Positions 1-8,790 of a stretch of 64,000 nt of DNA are shown in pieces (within the stretch, counting starts at the first letter, position 1; each line of letters starts with the position of its first letter). The notes under the pieces are model-generated. The model saw only the letters and a list, made by a program, of their open reading frames with translations, searched no databases and was not told the DNA's origin. The translations under genes and the position numbers were made by a program. This DNA is from JAAYZQ01 sp041300865 (GTDB lineage Bacteria > Chloroflexota > Anaerolineae > JAAYZQ01): positions 48,006 through 112,005 of the forward strand of contig JBFYTF010000036.1 of assembly GCA_041300865.1 (NCBI GenBank). The letters are read 5' to 3'.

Positions 1-519
1 CTTCGCCGCCGAGATCGTCGCCCCAAACGTCCCGCACGTGCTGGACGGGTGGAAGCCCTGGTAGTAGGTCTTGCCCAGGAAGGCCGAGCCCAGGCGGCAG
101 ACGATCTCGTTGCCCAGGGCAACGGCCTCGATGACCTGCTTGCCCGTGGCGTGCAGCTTCTCGCCCAGCGCCAGGCTCACCGGAATGCTGGCCACGCTGG
201 GGTGCGCGTTCGATTCGTTGTGGTCGTCGGCAAAGTCAAAGGCATAGCCCTGCATGGCGTTGGCAAAGGCCGCATGCGGAGCAGCGACCTTGCGGCCGTG
301 GCCGATGACCGTGCTCTCCGGGGGCCCGCCCAGCTCCAGGGCCAGCTCGGTCGCGATCCGGCTCGAGTCGAGCCGCTTCGAACCGATCATTGAACCCAAA
401 AGATCGAGGACCAGGTAGGCCGCGCGCTTGCGTGCCTTCTCGGGCAGATCCTCGTAGCGGAGACTGACTGTCAACTCGGCAATGAGCTCCGCAATGGGTT
501 TGTTCCTGCTGTCAGTCAT
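1..519 (-). CDS. MmgE/PrpD family protein (C-terminus beyond window edge)
   Basis: The first 173 codons of an MmgE/PrpD-fold protein; the rest lies beyond base 1. The family covers 2-methylcitrate dehydratase and related dehydratases, decarboxylases and isomerases acting on small carboxylic acids. Visible family features are the N-terminal helical part (IAELTVSLRYEDLPEKARKR), LDLLGSMIGS, and the motif AFDFADDHNESNAHPS, which matches the family's active-site segment around a conserved Asp-His and an HP(S/G) pair. The start ATG at 519 follows a GGAG/GAGGA ribosome site. It is the most distal visible gene of the operon that begins at 11833, 33 bp after the PreA-like gene. Its substrate cannot be told from sequence. 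Confidence 0.85.
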   Translation of the reverse strand, partial: MTDSRNKPIAELIAELTVSLRYEDLPEKARKRAAYLVLDLLGSMIGSKRLDSSRIATELALELGGPPESTVIGHGRKVAAPHAAFANAMQGYAFDFADDHNESNAHPSVASIPVSLALGEKLHATGKQVIEAVALGNEIVCRLGSAFLGKTYYQGFHPSSTCGTFGATISAAK

Positions 520-552
520 GATGCTTCCTCACTCCTTGTGTTCTTCCGCACC

Positions 553-1713
553 CTAGGCCAGGACCTGGACGCTGATGGAATTCTTCGGGCAATAGTTGAC
601 GCAGAAGGTGCACTGAATGCACTCCCCCTGCACGATATAGTTGTAGCCCTCGGCCTGGCGGATGGCCTGCACGGGGCAGACGGTCCGGCAGATGTCACAT
701 TGGTCGCAGCTTTCAGGGTCGATGGTCACCCGCAGCGCCTGGAGGGCCATCTCGTTCACCTGGCGCATGCCCTCTAGCCCGGTCCCCCGCATCTCGTCCA
801 TGGTGCAACCCTGCTCGTCGAGCCACCTGCCCAGACCTTTCACCAGCTTCGGAAAGATCTTCGGCCCCTCAACCATGGCTGCGGTGCACACACCCACGCC
901 GGTGGCGCCGCCGATGATCATCTCCGCGGCATCCTCCCAGTTCGTGACACCGCCGATGCCGATGATCGGTAGCTTGGTCCGGCGGTAGATCTCGACCACG
1001 TAACCGATGGCGTTCTCCTTGATGGCGCGCCCGGAGAGCTCGGGCATCCAGTTGCCGATGGTGCGCGCCACCTTGGGGCGGCGCGTGGTCACGTCGAAGG
1101 AAATCGCCGGGAAAATGGTGTCGCGGGAGGCGATGGCGTCGGCGCCACCCTCTTCGACGGCCCTGACCAGGTCGATCAGGTTCGACGGTTCGGGCAGCAG
1201 CTTGCCAATGACCGGCACCCGGACGGCCTTCTTTGCCGCCTGGATGACCTCGTACGTCCGCTTTGCAGACTGAACGGCACCAATACCCGACCCCTCGACG
1301 ACGTTGGGCGCCGAGCCAAAGGCCGACAGCTCGAGCGCATCGGCGCCCGCTTCAACGGCCATGGGTGCCATGCGCGCAATGTCTTCGATGGGCGTGTGGG
1401 TGACGGCCTGGAGGCTGACAATGACCGGCACGCCCCCCTCTTTGGCGATGGCAATCTCACGTTCGCACCATTCTTCGAAAGAATGAGCCGACCAGGGATC
1501 GGTTAGCACCAGGCTGAAGCGGTCCTTCTTCTTGTGCGACAGGCTGATCTTCTGGCCCCCCGACGGCACGACGCCAATCGACTTGGTCACGACGGCACCG
1601 GGACGGCCACTGGCCATCCGCTTCAGGGAGGCACCGGTCACGCCAGGAGGTCCGGCAGCGACGATGAACGGATTCTCCAGTTCCAACTCACCGATCCGAA
1701 TGCTCAGGTCCAT
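553..1713 (-). CDS. preA: PreA-like dihydropyrimidine dehydrogenase subunit (DHOD fold + 2x[4Fe-4S])
   Basis: 386 aa. The N-terminal TIM barrel is a dihydroorotate dehydrogenase-like FMN domain (starts MDLSIRIGELELENPF; AAGPPGVTG; later IGIGGVTNWEDAAEMI phosphate-binding loop). The C-terminus is a bacterial ferredoxin domain with cysteines at about 336/339/342/346 and 365/368/371/375, enough for two [4Fe-4S] clusters. This is the layout of E. coli PreA, which with PreT reduces uracil or thymine to the 5,6-dihydropyrimidine. No PreT-like flavoprotein subunit is in the operon, so electrons would come from a partner encoded elsewhere. The start at 1713 has an AAGGA site; it lies 4 bp after the amidase gene. 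Neighbouring nitrilase, isochorismatase-like and aminotransferase genes fit reductive pyrimidine breakdown (inference). Confidence 0.85.
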   Translation of the reverse strand: MDLSIRIGELELENPFIVAAGPPGVTGASLKRMASGRPGAVVTKSIGVVPSGGQKISLSHKKKDRFSLVLTDPWSAHSFEEWCEREIAIAKEGGVPVIVSLQAVTHTPIEDIARMAPMAVEAGADALELSAFGSAPNVVEGSGIGAVQSAKRTYEVIQAAKKAVRVPVIGKLLPEPSNLIDLVRAVEEGGADAIASRDTIFPAISFDVTTRRPKVARTIGNWMPELSGRAIKENAIGYVVEIYRRTKLPIIGIGGVTNWEDAAEMIIGGATGVGVCTAAMVEGPKIFPKLVKGLGRWLDEQGCTMDEMRGTGLEGMRQVNEMALQALRVTIDPESCDQCDICRTVCPVQAIRQAEGYNYIVQGECIQCTFCVNYCPKNSISVQVLA

Positions 1714-1717
1714 GAGC

Positions 1718-2551
1718 CTATTTCCTTTCGTACGAATCAGATGCCTGCGGCGCAGGCTGGTAAAGATCTGGGCGATTGTACCGCCAAAGCCCTGGGATGG
1801 TCTTGTAGAGCTTTGGAAAAGCCAGGCTTTCCTCTTCCTGACGCAGGTAACACAGCCGGTCGAGGTCCAGGTCGGCGACCAGGACCCCCTCCTTGCTGCT
1901 GGCGGCAAGCTCCCCTTCCGGCCCGCAGATGAAGGCAAAGCCGTCTTCCACGCCAAAGAGGTTGACACACGAGGCCGTGTAGATCAGGTTCTCGGTGGCA
2001 CGCGCCTGGATGAGGGTGCCCCACACCGCCGCGAGGTGGTAGAGCATGCCGCCTGTGGGAAAGAGAACCAGGTCGGCGCCCTGCATGGCCAGGGTCCGGC
2101 ACAGCTCCGGGAACCAGGCCTCCCAGCAGATGAGGAGCCCGACCCTGCCCCACGGCGTCTCGGCCAGGGCAAAGCAGTTGCCGGGCACCGTCTCTTTGCC
2201 CGAGAGCTGGTCGTCGACGGGCGAAGGGATCATCTTGGCGTACGTGGCCGCCACCGATCCATCGGGGCCCAGCAGCTGGTAGACGTTGTGATAGACCTGA
2301 GTGCCGGGCACCGGCTCCATGAAACCGTAGGCCACGTGCATGCCGAACTCCCGGGCCACGGCCTTCAGGGCATCGCCGGCGGCATAGTCCGTGGGCCCGC
2401 TGTAAGGTCCGGGGTAACACTCGGGAAAGGCGACGATCTGCGCGCCGGCCTCGCCGGCCTGCCGGGCATAGGCCACGGCGCGCTCGACGTTCGCGCTCTC
2501 CTCGGGCCGGATGGTGCGGGGCTGAACGACAGCCAGGCGAACCTTACCCAT
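1718..2551 (-). CDS. Carbon-nitrogen hydrolase (nitrilase superfamily amidase)
   Basis: 277 aa, normal length for a single-domain nitrilase-superfamily amidase. The Glu-Lys-Cys triad is visible: E44 in AFPECYPGPY, K106 in YAKMIPS and C142 in LLICWEAWFPE. Members hydrolyse amides or carbamoyl amides (N-carbamoyl-beta-alanine amidohydrolase, N-carbamoylputrescine amidase and others). Placed directly upstream of the PreA-like gene, a role like beta-ureidopropionase, the last step of reductive pyrimidine catabolism, is plausible but not proven; no dihydropyrimidinase is present in the window. The start was set at ATG 2551 (MGKVRLAVVQ), where family similarity begins, two bases after the stop of the upstream gene. 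Confidence 0.87.
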   Translation of the reverse strand: MGKVRLAVVQPRTIRPEESANVERAVAYARQAGEAGAQIVAFPECYPGPYSGPTDYAAGDALKAVAREFGMHVAYGFMEPVPGTQVYHNVYQLLGPDGSVAATYAKMIPSPVDDQLSGKETVPGNCFALAETPWGRVGLLICWEAWFPELCRTLAMQGADLVLFPTGGMLYHLAAVWGTLIQARATENLIYTASCVNLFGVEDGFAFICGPEGELAASSKEGVLVADLDLDRLCYLRQEEESLAFPKLYKTIPGLWRYNRPDLYQPAPQASDSYERK

Positions 2552-2553
2552 GG

Positions 2554-3711
2554 CTAGCCCTCCATCCATTCCTTGAACTTGTCCAGGGACACCCGCCAAC
2601 AGAAGAACATGTCCTGCAGGGTCTCGTCCTCGAGCTCTTGGCTGCCGGCAGCGGTGCAGTCCTTGACGACGATGGGCCGGTAGCGCAGGTTGTAGGCCGA
2701 GACGACGGTGTGGCGCAGGTCGACGTTGGTCGGCCCGCCGGCGATGGCCAGGCGGGTAATGCCCTGCTCGCGGAGCCAGGGGTCGAGGCCGGTCTCGAAG
2801 AAAGCGTCATAGCCCCGCTTGTAGAACACCGCGTCGCCGGGCAGGGGTGCCAGCTCGTCCGCAACCTGGGCCCCTTCCGAACCGGCGATGCCATGAGGCA
2901 GCCGCAGGCGGAACTCCCAGTCACCGGGCACATGCGCATCCATAGCATAGATGACCGGCAATCCCATCTTCCTGGCGGAGCACAGCAAATCGGCGATGGT
3001 TTCCAGCCGGGCGGCCAGGCGCGTGCCGTATTCGGGCACATGGTTGGCCACCAGGTCCTTGTTGACATTCACCACCAATACTGCCGGACGCTCCACCTTG
3101 CTGCCGCCTGCGGCTGCTGGCGAGGGAGGTGGTACGGCCAGGAACTCCCGGGCAGGCATCACCGGGCCGAGCGTGGCGGCGAATTCGGCCATGGCCCGCT
3201 CGTGCATCTCGCCCGTCTTGGAGTAGAGGCAGTCCGAGATGGCGACCACCTCGTAGCGCCGCATGAAGCCATCGGCTGCGGAATAGAGGGCACAGACGTT
3301 GCTAGGCCGGCCGACGATCGCCAGCCGCCGGATGCCCTCCTCGCGCAGGTAAAGGTCCAGATCGGTGCCAAAAAAGGCGCTGAATCGCCGTTTGCCCACG
3401 GCATAGTCTTTGGCACCCAGGGGTAGGAGCTGTGACACCAACTGCGCCCCTTCGCTCCCCCGGACGGCATGGGGCTGCCCGACAGTGAAGTCGGTGAACT
3501 CCTTGTCGTCGGGCCGATGCTGGTCCTGGATAAAGACGATGGGATAGCCCGCTTCCCGCGCGGCGTTGATGAACGCCACGGTCCGCGCCAACACCTGGCC
3601 GTATTCCGGTGGCATCGGGAAGGGCTTGCTCCGCTCGATCATGTCCACCAGCAGGTTGATGACCACGATGGCCGTATCTTGTTCCAAGCCAGATCTCGGT
3701 GTGTCTGTCAT
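2554..3711 (-). CDS. Tandem isochorismatase-like (cysteine hydrolase) fusion protein
   Basis: 385 aa, about twice the usual isochorismatase-like length, because two complete domains are fused (about residues 12-190 and 208-385). The family fold uses an Asp-Lys-Cys triad and hydrolyses ureido, carbamoyl, amide or isochorismate substrates. In domain 1 the Lys (K107, GKRRFSAFFGT) and Cys (C140, GRPSNVCALYSAADG) are present, but the residue at the usual Asp position is Asn (N19, VVINLL). In domain 2 the Lys is present (K298), the Asp position is again Asn (N215, VVNVNKD), and the Cys is replaced by Asp (D331, GGPTNVDLRHTV). Domain 2 is therefore probably non-catalytic or altered. It overlaps nothing, sits between an aminotransferase and an amidase gene, and starts at ATG 3711. 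Substrate unknown. Confidence 0.8.
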   Translation of the reverse strand: MTDTPRSGLEQDTAIVVINLLVDMIERSKPFPMPPEYGQVLARTVAFINAAREAGYPIVFIQDQHRPDDKEFTDFTVGQPHAVRGSEGAQLVSQLLPLGAKDYAVGKRRFSAFFGTDLDLYLREEGIRRLAIVGRPSNVCALYSAADGFMRRYEVVAISDCLYSKTGEMHERAMAEFAATLGPVMPAREFLAVPPPSPAAAGGSKVERPAVLVVNVNKDLVANHVPEYGTRLAARLETIADLLCSARKMGLPVIYAMDAHVPGDWEFRLRLPHGIAGSEGAQVADELAPLPGDAVFYKRGYDAFFETGLDPWLREQGITRLAIAGGPTNVDLRHTVVSAYNLRYRPIVVKDCTAAGSQELEDETLQDMFFCWRVSLDKFKEWMEG

Positions 3712-3779
3712 GTCTCCACTCCGTGCCACGCACACCAGGTCCATGTGCGCGTGGCACCGATGTCTCTGCCCTCGGACGT

Positions 3780-5006
3780 CTACTGTTGCTTGTCGAGTGC
3801 CTTCAGGGCCTGTCCAAAGATGTCGAGCGCCTGCACTACCTGCTCGCGGCTGATCACCAGCGGCGGTGAGACGCGCACGGTCGTGCCCGAGTTGACGGTC
3901 CAGCACACGACGGCGCCCAGCTCGTTCACCTTGCCGACGAACGTTGGCGTGTCCTCTTCGCGCTGCATCTCCATGGCCGTCAGAAGGCCGCGGCCCCGCG
4001 CCTCTTTCACCAGGTGCGGGTACTGGTCGCGCAGCGCATTCATCCCGGCCAACAGCTCGGCACCCCGGTCGCGGGCGTTTTGCAGCAGGTTTTCCTCTTC
4101 GATGACCTTGATGGTAGCCACCGCGGCGGCACAGCAGACGGGGTTGCCGCCGAAGGTGGTGCAGTGCACCAGGGGTGGATCGGAGAACTCGCACATCAGA
4201 TCCCGCGAGGCAACCACGCCTCCCAGGGGCATGCCCGAAGCGATGCCTTTGGCCACGGGCATGATGTCCGGGACGACGCCATAGTACTCCGAGGCGAACC
4301 ACTGGCCGGTGCGCCCAAACCCGGTCTGGATCTCGTCAACGATGAGGAGCGCGCCGAACTCGTGGGCGAGGTCGCGAAGGGCCGGCAAGAAGTCGTCGGT
4401 GCAGGCGCGGATGCCGCCCTCGCCCTGGATGGGCTCGACCAGGATGGCCGCGACGTCGTCGTCCATCGCGGCGCGGGTGGCGTCGATGTCGTTGAAGGGC
4501 ACCTCTACCGCCCAGGGATAGAGGGGCTCGAAGGGATCTTTGTACAGGCGCTTGGAGCTCACCGACAGGGTCATGTAGGTCCGGCCGTGAAACGCCCGCT
4601 GGAAAAAGACGAGCTTTTTCCGGCGCGTGGCCTTCATCGCCAGCTTGATGGAGCCTTCCGCGGCCTCGGCGCCGCTGTTGGTAAAGAAGGTGCTCTCCAG
4701 GTTGCCGGGTGCCCGCTCGGCGATGAGCTGCGCCAGTTCCGCCTGGATGGGATAGATAAAGTTGCCAAAGGCGTTGCCGTGGATGATCTGGCTCGCCTGT
4801 TGGCAGATGGCCTCCACGACCTTGGGGTGCGAATGGCCCGTCGCCGTGACGGCGATGCCGCCGATGAGGTCCAGGTACTCCCTGCCCTCGCCCGTCTTGA
4901 GGATGGCGCCTCTGCCTTCGACGGCCAGAATGCTCTTGGCGGTGGGAAAGAGCTGCGCGACGTACTTGCTGTCAATCTCACGTATCTTTTGCAGATCTTG
5001 AGGCAT
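3780..5006 (-). CDS. Class III (PLP) aminotransferase
   Basis: 408 aa, full length for the acetylornithine/GABA/omega-amino acid group of fold-type I aminotransferases. Signature elements: TFFTNSGAEAAEGSIKLAM (cofactor phosphate binding), the FHGRTYMTLS segment, LIVDEIQTGFGRTG with the PLP-ring Asp, and the Schiff-base lysine in PVAKGIASGMPLGG. In this operon, between oxidative hydroxylase and amidase genes, it could transaminate beta-alanine or beta-aminoisobutyrate formed by reductive pyrimidine catabolism (inference). A paralogue of the same subgroup lies at 40543-41775. The start ATG 5006 follows AAGGAGAG. Confidence 0.9.
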   Translation of the reverse strand: MPQDLQKIREIDSKYVAQLFPTAKSILAVEGRGAILKTGEGREYLDLIGGIAVTATGHSHPKVVEAICQQASQIIHGNAFGNFIYPIQAELAQLIAERAPGNLESTFFTNSGAEAAEGSIKLAMKATRRKKLVFFQRAFHGRTYMTLSVSSKRLYKDPFEPLYPWAVEVPFNDIDATRAAMDDDVAAILVEPIQGEGGIRACTDDFLPALRDLAHEFGALLIVDEIQTGFGRTGQWFASEYYGVVPDIMPVAKGIASGMPLGGVVASRDLMCEFSDPPLVHCTTFGGNPVCCAAAVATIKVIEEENLLQNARDRGAELLAGMNALRDQYPHLVKEARGRGLLTAMEMQREEDTPTFVGKVNELGAVVCWTVNSGTTVRVSPPLVISREQVVQALDIFGQALKALDKQQ

Positions 5007-5071
5007 TGCTTCTCTCCTTTTCTATGGTTCCACGGTCCAATGTCGCTTGGAGCGTGCCTTGCTGCCGCTCC

Positions 5072-8000
5072 CTACTGTTTCTTCTGCAACAGCCCGAGGA
5101 GCACTTTGTCTCTCGTCGCCGGCAGCGAAGTGATGCGCACGCCAATGGCGTTGTCGATAGCATTGATCACCGCGGGGGCGGTGGGCATGTAGGCTCCCTC
5201 GCCCACCCCCTTGGCCCCGAATGGGCCGCGGGGATGGGGATCCTGAACGATGATGGCCGTCACCTCCGCCGGGTTGGTGCTGCGCGGGATGGCAAGCTTG
5301 TGCAGGCTGTCGGTGAGGATCCGGCCGTCGACTTGCAGGAATTCCTCGCCGAGGGCATAGCCCAAGCCCATGACCACGCCGCCCTCGATCTGTCCTTCGA
5401 CCGACGTCGGGCGGATAGGCGCCCCCGTGTCGTGGGCGGCAATGACCTTCAGCACGTCCACCTGGCCCGTTTTCTCGTCCACTTCGACGACCGCCACCTG
5501 GCAGCCATAGCAGAAGGCGGGATAGTTGGCATAGTCGTCGTCGCTGAGGCCCTTTTCCTGGCGCTGCTGAAGCGACAAGATGCGATAGGTAGGCGCGGGC
5601 ACGTAGTGGTGGGCCACCTGGACCTGTTCACCGCGTTCGCGCGCCGCAGCTGCCAGGTCCGCCAGGTCTCCCAGCCGCTCCTCCCGCTCCAGGTCGATCA
5701 GCTCTCCGTCCGCGGTGAGCTTGATGCGGGCAGCATCGGCGTTGTACACCTGGGCCGCGTACTGGAGCAGCTGGGCGTGGAACATGGTGCTCACCTCAAA
5801 CGTGGCCTGGCCCGTAATGTGGGTCTGGCGCGACGCCGCGGTGATACCGCCATCCCTTCCTTCGCGCGTATCGCCGGTCACAAAATGCACCCGGTCGTAG
5901 TGGATGCCCATCACCCGGGCCGCGATCTCGCACATGGCCGAGTTGGATCCCTGGCCCAGGTCTATGGCTCCGTGGCGCAGCATGAGGCTGCCGTCCTCTT
6001 GCAGCTCCAGGGAGACGTGGACGCTGTCGTCGTTGCCGATGCCCAGGCCCACGTTCTTCATGCCGGCCGCCACGCCGATGCCCAGGCGTTTGCCGGGTTT
6101 CTGCTCGGGCAGCCGCCAGCGCCGGAGCTCTGCCTCTGCCGCTTCCAGCACCAGCTTGGCACCGACGCTTTGCTTCAGGGTCTGTCCCGTAACGAGCGTC
6201 GAGCCCTCCTGGTACATGTTCATGCGCCGCACGTCAAAGGGATCCAAGCCCAGCACCTGGGCGAGGCGGTCGACCTGCGACTCCATGGCGAACGTGATCT
6301 GCTGCGCGCCAAAGCCACGCATCGCCCCGCAGGGCACGTTGTTGGTCCGCACCGAGACGCCGGTCACCCGGACGTTGGGGATCTCGTAGGGACCTGAGGA
6401 AAAGACCGTGGCCTGCTCGAGCACGTCGTCGGAGGTGGACCGGTAGGCACCACCATCGGCCACTAGCTGGGCCTGCAGGGCAACGATCTTGCCCTGGCGC
6501 GTCGCGCCGAGCTTGTAGTGCATCCAGAAGGGGTGCCGCTTGACGTGCATGCGGATCGATTCCGTCCGGTCCAGGACCAGTTTCACAGGCCGGCCCGTCA
6601 GGTAGGTGCCCAGGGCCAGGAACGGCTGGACCGTCAGGTCCATCTTGCCGCCAAAGGCGCCGCCCACGGGCGTCTGGACCATGCGCACCCTTTCTATTGG
6701 CAGGCCAAGGATATCGGCCAGCTGCATCCGGTCGCCCGGCGGCCATTGGGTCGCTTGATAGACGGTGACACAGTCGCCGTCCATGACGCCGATGCCGCCC
6801 TCGGTCTCGAGGAATGCGTGCTCGATGGCTTGCGTGCGATAGTCATCCTCGATGACGATCTCGGCCTGGGCAAAGCCGGCCTCGACGTCGCCCTTTTCCA
6901 CCAGGGTGCGGTGAAACACGTTGTTTTCGCCCTTGAGCACCGGCGCCCCGGGCTCCAGGGACCGCTGCGGGGTGAACAGGCCAGGCAGGGGATGATAATC
7001 TACCTTGACCCGGGCGGCCGCCGCTGCCGCCGCCTCTTCCGTCTCGGCGTACACCGCAGCCACCGGCTCGCCGACGAACAGCACCCTGTTTTCGGCCAGG
7101 ACGGGCTGGTCGTAGCCCATGGAGCCAAAGATGTTCTGGCCGGGAACGTCCTTGTGGGTGATGACCTTGACCACGCCCGGCACGGCCTCGGCCGCGGTGG
7201 TGTCGATGCCCAGGATCTGGGCATGGGGGTGCTCGCTCCACACGATCTTGCCGTAGAGCATGCCCTCCAGCTGCATGTCGCCGGCGTACACCTCGCGCCC
7301 CGTCACCTGAGCAAGGGCGTCCTTGCGCGGCAGGGCTCGCCGGGTCAGCTCTTTTTTGTCGCCGCGCATCACGGCCGCGGCGTCCTGGATGGCCTCGATG
7401 ATTTTGACATAACCCGTACAGCGGCAGTAGTTGTTGCCCAACCCTTCCTTGATCTCTTGCTCGGTCGGGTCGGGGATATCGCGCAGCAGGGTAAGGGCGG
7501 CGAGGACCATGCCCGGGGTGCAATAGCCGCATTGGACGGCATCGTGGACCATGAACGCCTGCTGCACGGGGTGCAGGTTGTCCGGGTTTGCCACACCCTC
7601 GATGGTCAACACCTCGCGACCGTGGGCCTTGGCAGCGGGAAAGAGGCAGGAGACCACCGGCTGGCCATCGACCAGGACGGTGCAGGCGCCGCACTCTCCC
7701 TCGTCGCAGCCGATCTTGGTGCCGGTGAGGCCCAGGTCTTCGCGGAGGAGATGTCCCAGCGTGGCACTCGCCCCTCCTTCGACCGTGCGGATCTCACCGT
7801 TGAGACGGAACGTGATGGTGCCGCCCGCGGCGGGCTCGCTTGCCGCGCCCGACCAGGCCCGGTCCCAGGCAAAACGGCCGGCGATGGTCTGCTGCTCGCC
7901 CGACCTGGCAGCCTGGACGGCGCGCTGGATGGCACGCTGGATGAGGACCTGCAGCACCACCTCGCGGTACTCGGCGGTGGCACGCAGCGCACTGGTGCGC

Positions 8001-8770
8001 ACCGTGCACACCAGGGCCGCTTCGTCGGCGGCGATGGCATAGTTCTCGTCGGTGCACGCTTCGCCTGCCAGCCAGTCCTCGGCGCACGTAGCGCGGAAGG
8101 GAGTGTCGGCCACGGGTCCCAGCGAAATGCGGATCCAGGCCAAGTGGTCGAGGTCCTCCGTCAGCTCCAGGTCCACCGCGCAGCAGGCAATGGGCAGCGA
8201 CATGACCTCCCGCTTGGCCAACCGCTCGTAGGCCGAGGCCTGCCGGGGCTTGCGCCTGCGCCAGCGAAAGCGGGTGATCATCTCCCGGCTGGCATCGAGG
8301 TGCGAGCGCCCAGGCCCGGCAAAGAGGCTCGAAACGGGCAGCCACTGCCGGCCACCTTTGCCCGCCACCTCGGCCTCGGCGTCCAGCGCCAGGAGGGCGA
8401 TGCTGCCGTCACCCGCCGGCTGGGCGGTCACGACGTTTCCGGCCAACGTGCCGACGTTCTGGACTGACCAGGCACCGACGTGGTGCGCCGCCTCGGCCAG
8501 GACGTACGCCTCGCAATTGACCAGGGGCGAGGTCCACAGCTGGTGATACGTGGCGTTCGCCCCCACGACGACATAGTCCCCCTCGTAGCCGATGGCATCG
8601 ATGCCGGGGATGCGCGTCGTGTCGACCAGGCACTGGGGCGCGAACTTGCCCTGTCGCACATCGAGAACCAGGTCGGTGCCGCCGGCAATGAGCCGCGCCT
8701 TGCCCTGCCACTGCTCCAACGCCGACAGCGCGTCGTCTACGGAAGTGGCCAGGTAATATTTCTCCCACAT
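5072..8770 (-). CDS. Single-chain molybdenum hydroxylase (FAD + 2Fe-2S + Mo domains), xanthine dehydrogenase family
   Basis: 1232 aa with three normally separable parts in one chain. Residues 1 to about 290 are the FAD domain (LIAGGTDLVL; VGTLAGNVVTAQPAGDG). About 317-468 is the iron-sulfur domain, with plant-type cluster cysteines C355, C360, C363, C375 and the second cluster C414, C417, C449, C451. About 478-1232 is the molybdopterin domain (PVGGAFGGK; AMRGFGAQQ; catalytic Glu at about 1191 in GAKGVGEGAY). The order FAD, FeS, Mo differs from eukaryotic xanthine dehydrogenase (FeS, FAD, Mo). The family hydroxylates N-heterocycles such as purines, nicotinate or other azaarenes. It lies 20 bp after an amidohydrolase gene. 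No stop or frame break occurs at the domain junctions, so this is a real fusion in this sequence. Confidence 0.9.
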   Translation of the reverse strand: MWEKYYLATSVDDALSALEQWQGKARLIAGGTDLVLDVRQGKFAPQCLVDTTRIPGIDAIGYEGDYVVVGANATYHQLWTSPLVNCEAYVLAEAAHHVGAWSVQNVGTLAGNVVTAQPAGDGSIALLALDAEAEVAGKGGRQWLPVSSLFAGPGRSHLDASREMITRFRWRRRKPRQASAYERLAKREVMSLPIACCAVDLELTEDLDHLAWIRISLGPVADTPFRATCAEDWLAGEACTDENYAIAADEAALVCTVRTSALRATAEYREVVLQVLIQRAIQRAVQAARSGEQQTIAGRFAWDRAWSGAASEPAAGGTITFRLNGEIRTVEGGASATLGHLLREDLGLTGTKIGCDEGECGACTVLVDGQPVVSCLFPAAKAHGREVLTIEGVANPDNLHPVQQAFMVHDAVQCGYCTPGMVLAALTLLRDIPDPTEQEIKEGLGNNYCRCTGYVKIIEAIQDAAAVMRGDKKELTRRALPRKDALAQVTGREVYAGDMQLEGMLYGKIVWSEHPHAQILGIDTTAAEAVPGVVKVITHKDVPGQNIFGSMGYDQPVLAENRVLFVGEPVAAVYAETEEAAAAAAARVKVDYHPLPGLFTPQRSLEPGAPVLKGENNVFHRTLVEKGDVEAGFAQAEIVIEDDYRTQAIEHAFLETEGGIGVMDGDCVTVYQATQWPPGDRMQLADILGLPIERVRMVQTPVGGAFGGKMDLTVQPFLALGTYLTGRPVKLVLDRTESIRMHVKRHPFWMHYKLGATRQGKIVALQAQLVADGGAYRSTSDDVLEQATVFSSGPYEIPNVRVTGVSVRTNNVPCGAMRGFGAQQITFAMESQVDRLAQVLGLDPFDVRRMNMYQEGSTLVTGQTLKQSVGAKLVLEAAEAELRRWRLPEQKPGKRLGIGVAAGMKNVGLGIGNDDSVHVSLELQEDGSLMLRHGAIDLGQGSNSAMCEIAARVMGIHYDRVHFVTGDTREGRDGGITAASRQTHITGQATFEVSTMFHAQLLQYAAQVYNADAARIKLTADGELIDLEREERLGDLADLAAAARERGEQVQVAHHYVPAPTYRILSLQQRQEKGLSDDDYANYPAFCYGCQVAVVEVDEKTGQVDVLKVIAAHDTGAPIRPTSVEGQIEGGVVMGLGYALGEEFLQVDGRILTDSLHKLAIPRSTNPAEVTAIIVQDPHPRGPFGAKGVGEGAYMPTAPAVINAIDNAIGVRITSLPATRDKVLLGLLQKKQ

Positions 8771-8790
8771 GCTGCCTCGTGCCTCCTAAT

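Noticed and set aside
3712..4302. N-terminal extension of the tandem isochorismatase frame into the aminotransferase gene.
   Set aside because: The extension is out-of-frame aminotransferase sequence; the domain and a plausible ATG begin at 3711.
6518..8467. A 649-codon plus-strand open frame.
   Set aside because: Antisense to the fused molybdenum hydroxylase; no motif.
8719..8790. Possible promoter or terminator between the fused hydroxylase and amidohydrolase genes.
   Set aside because: The gap is about 20 bp and contains only the ribosome site; no hairpin or -35/-10 pair.
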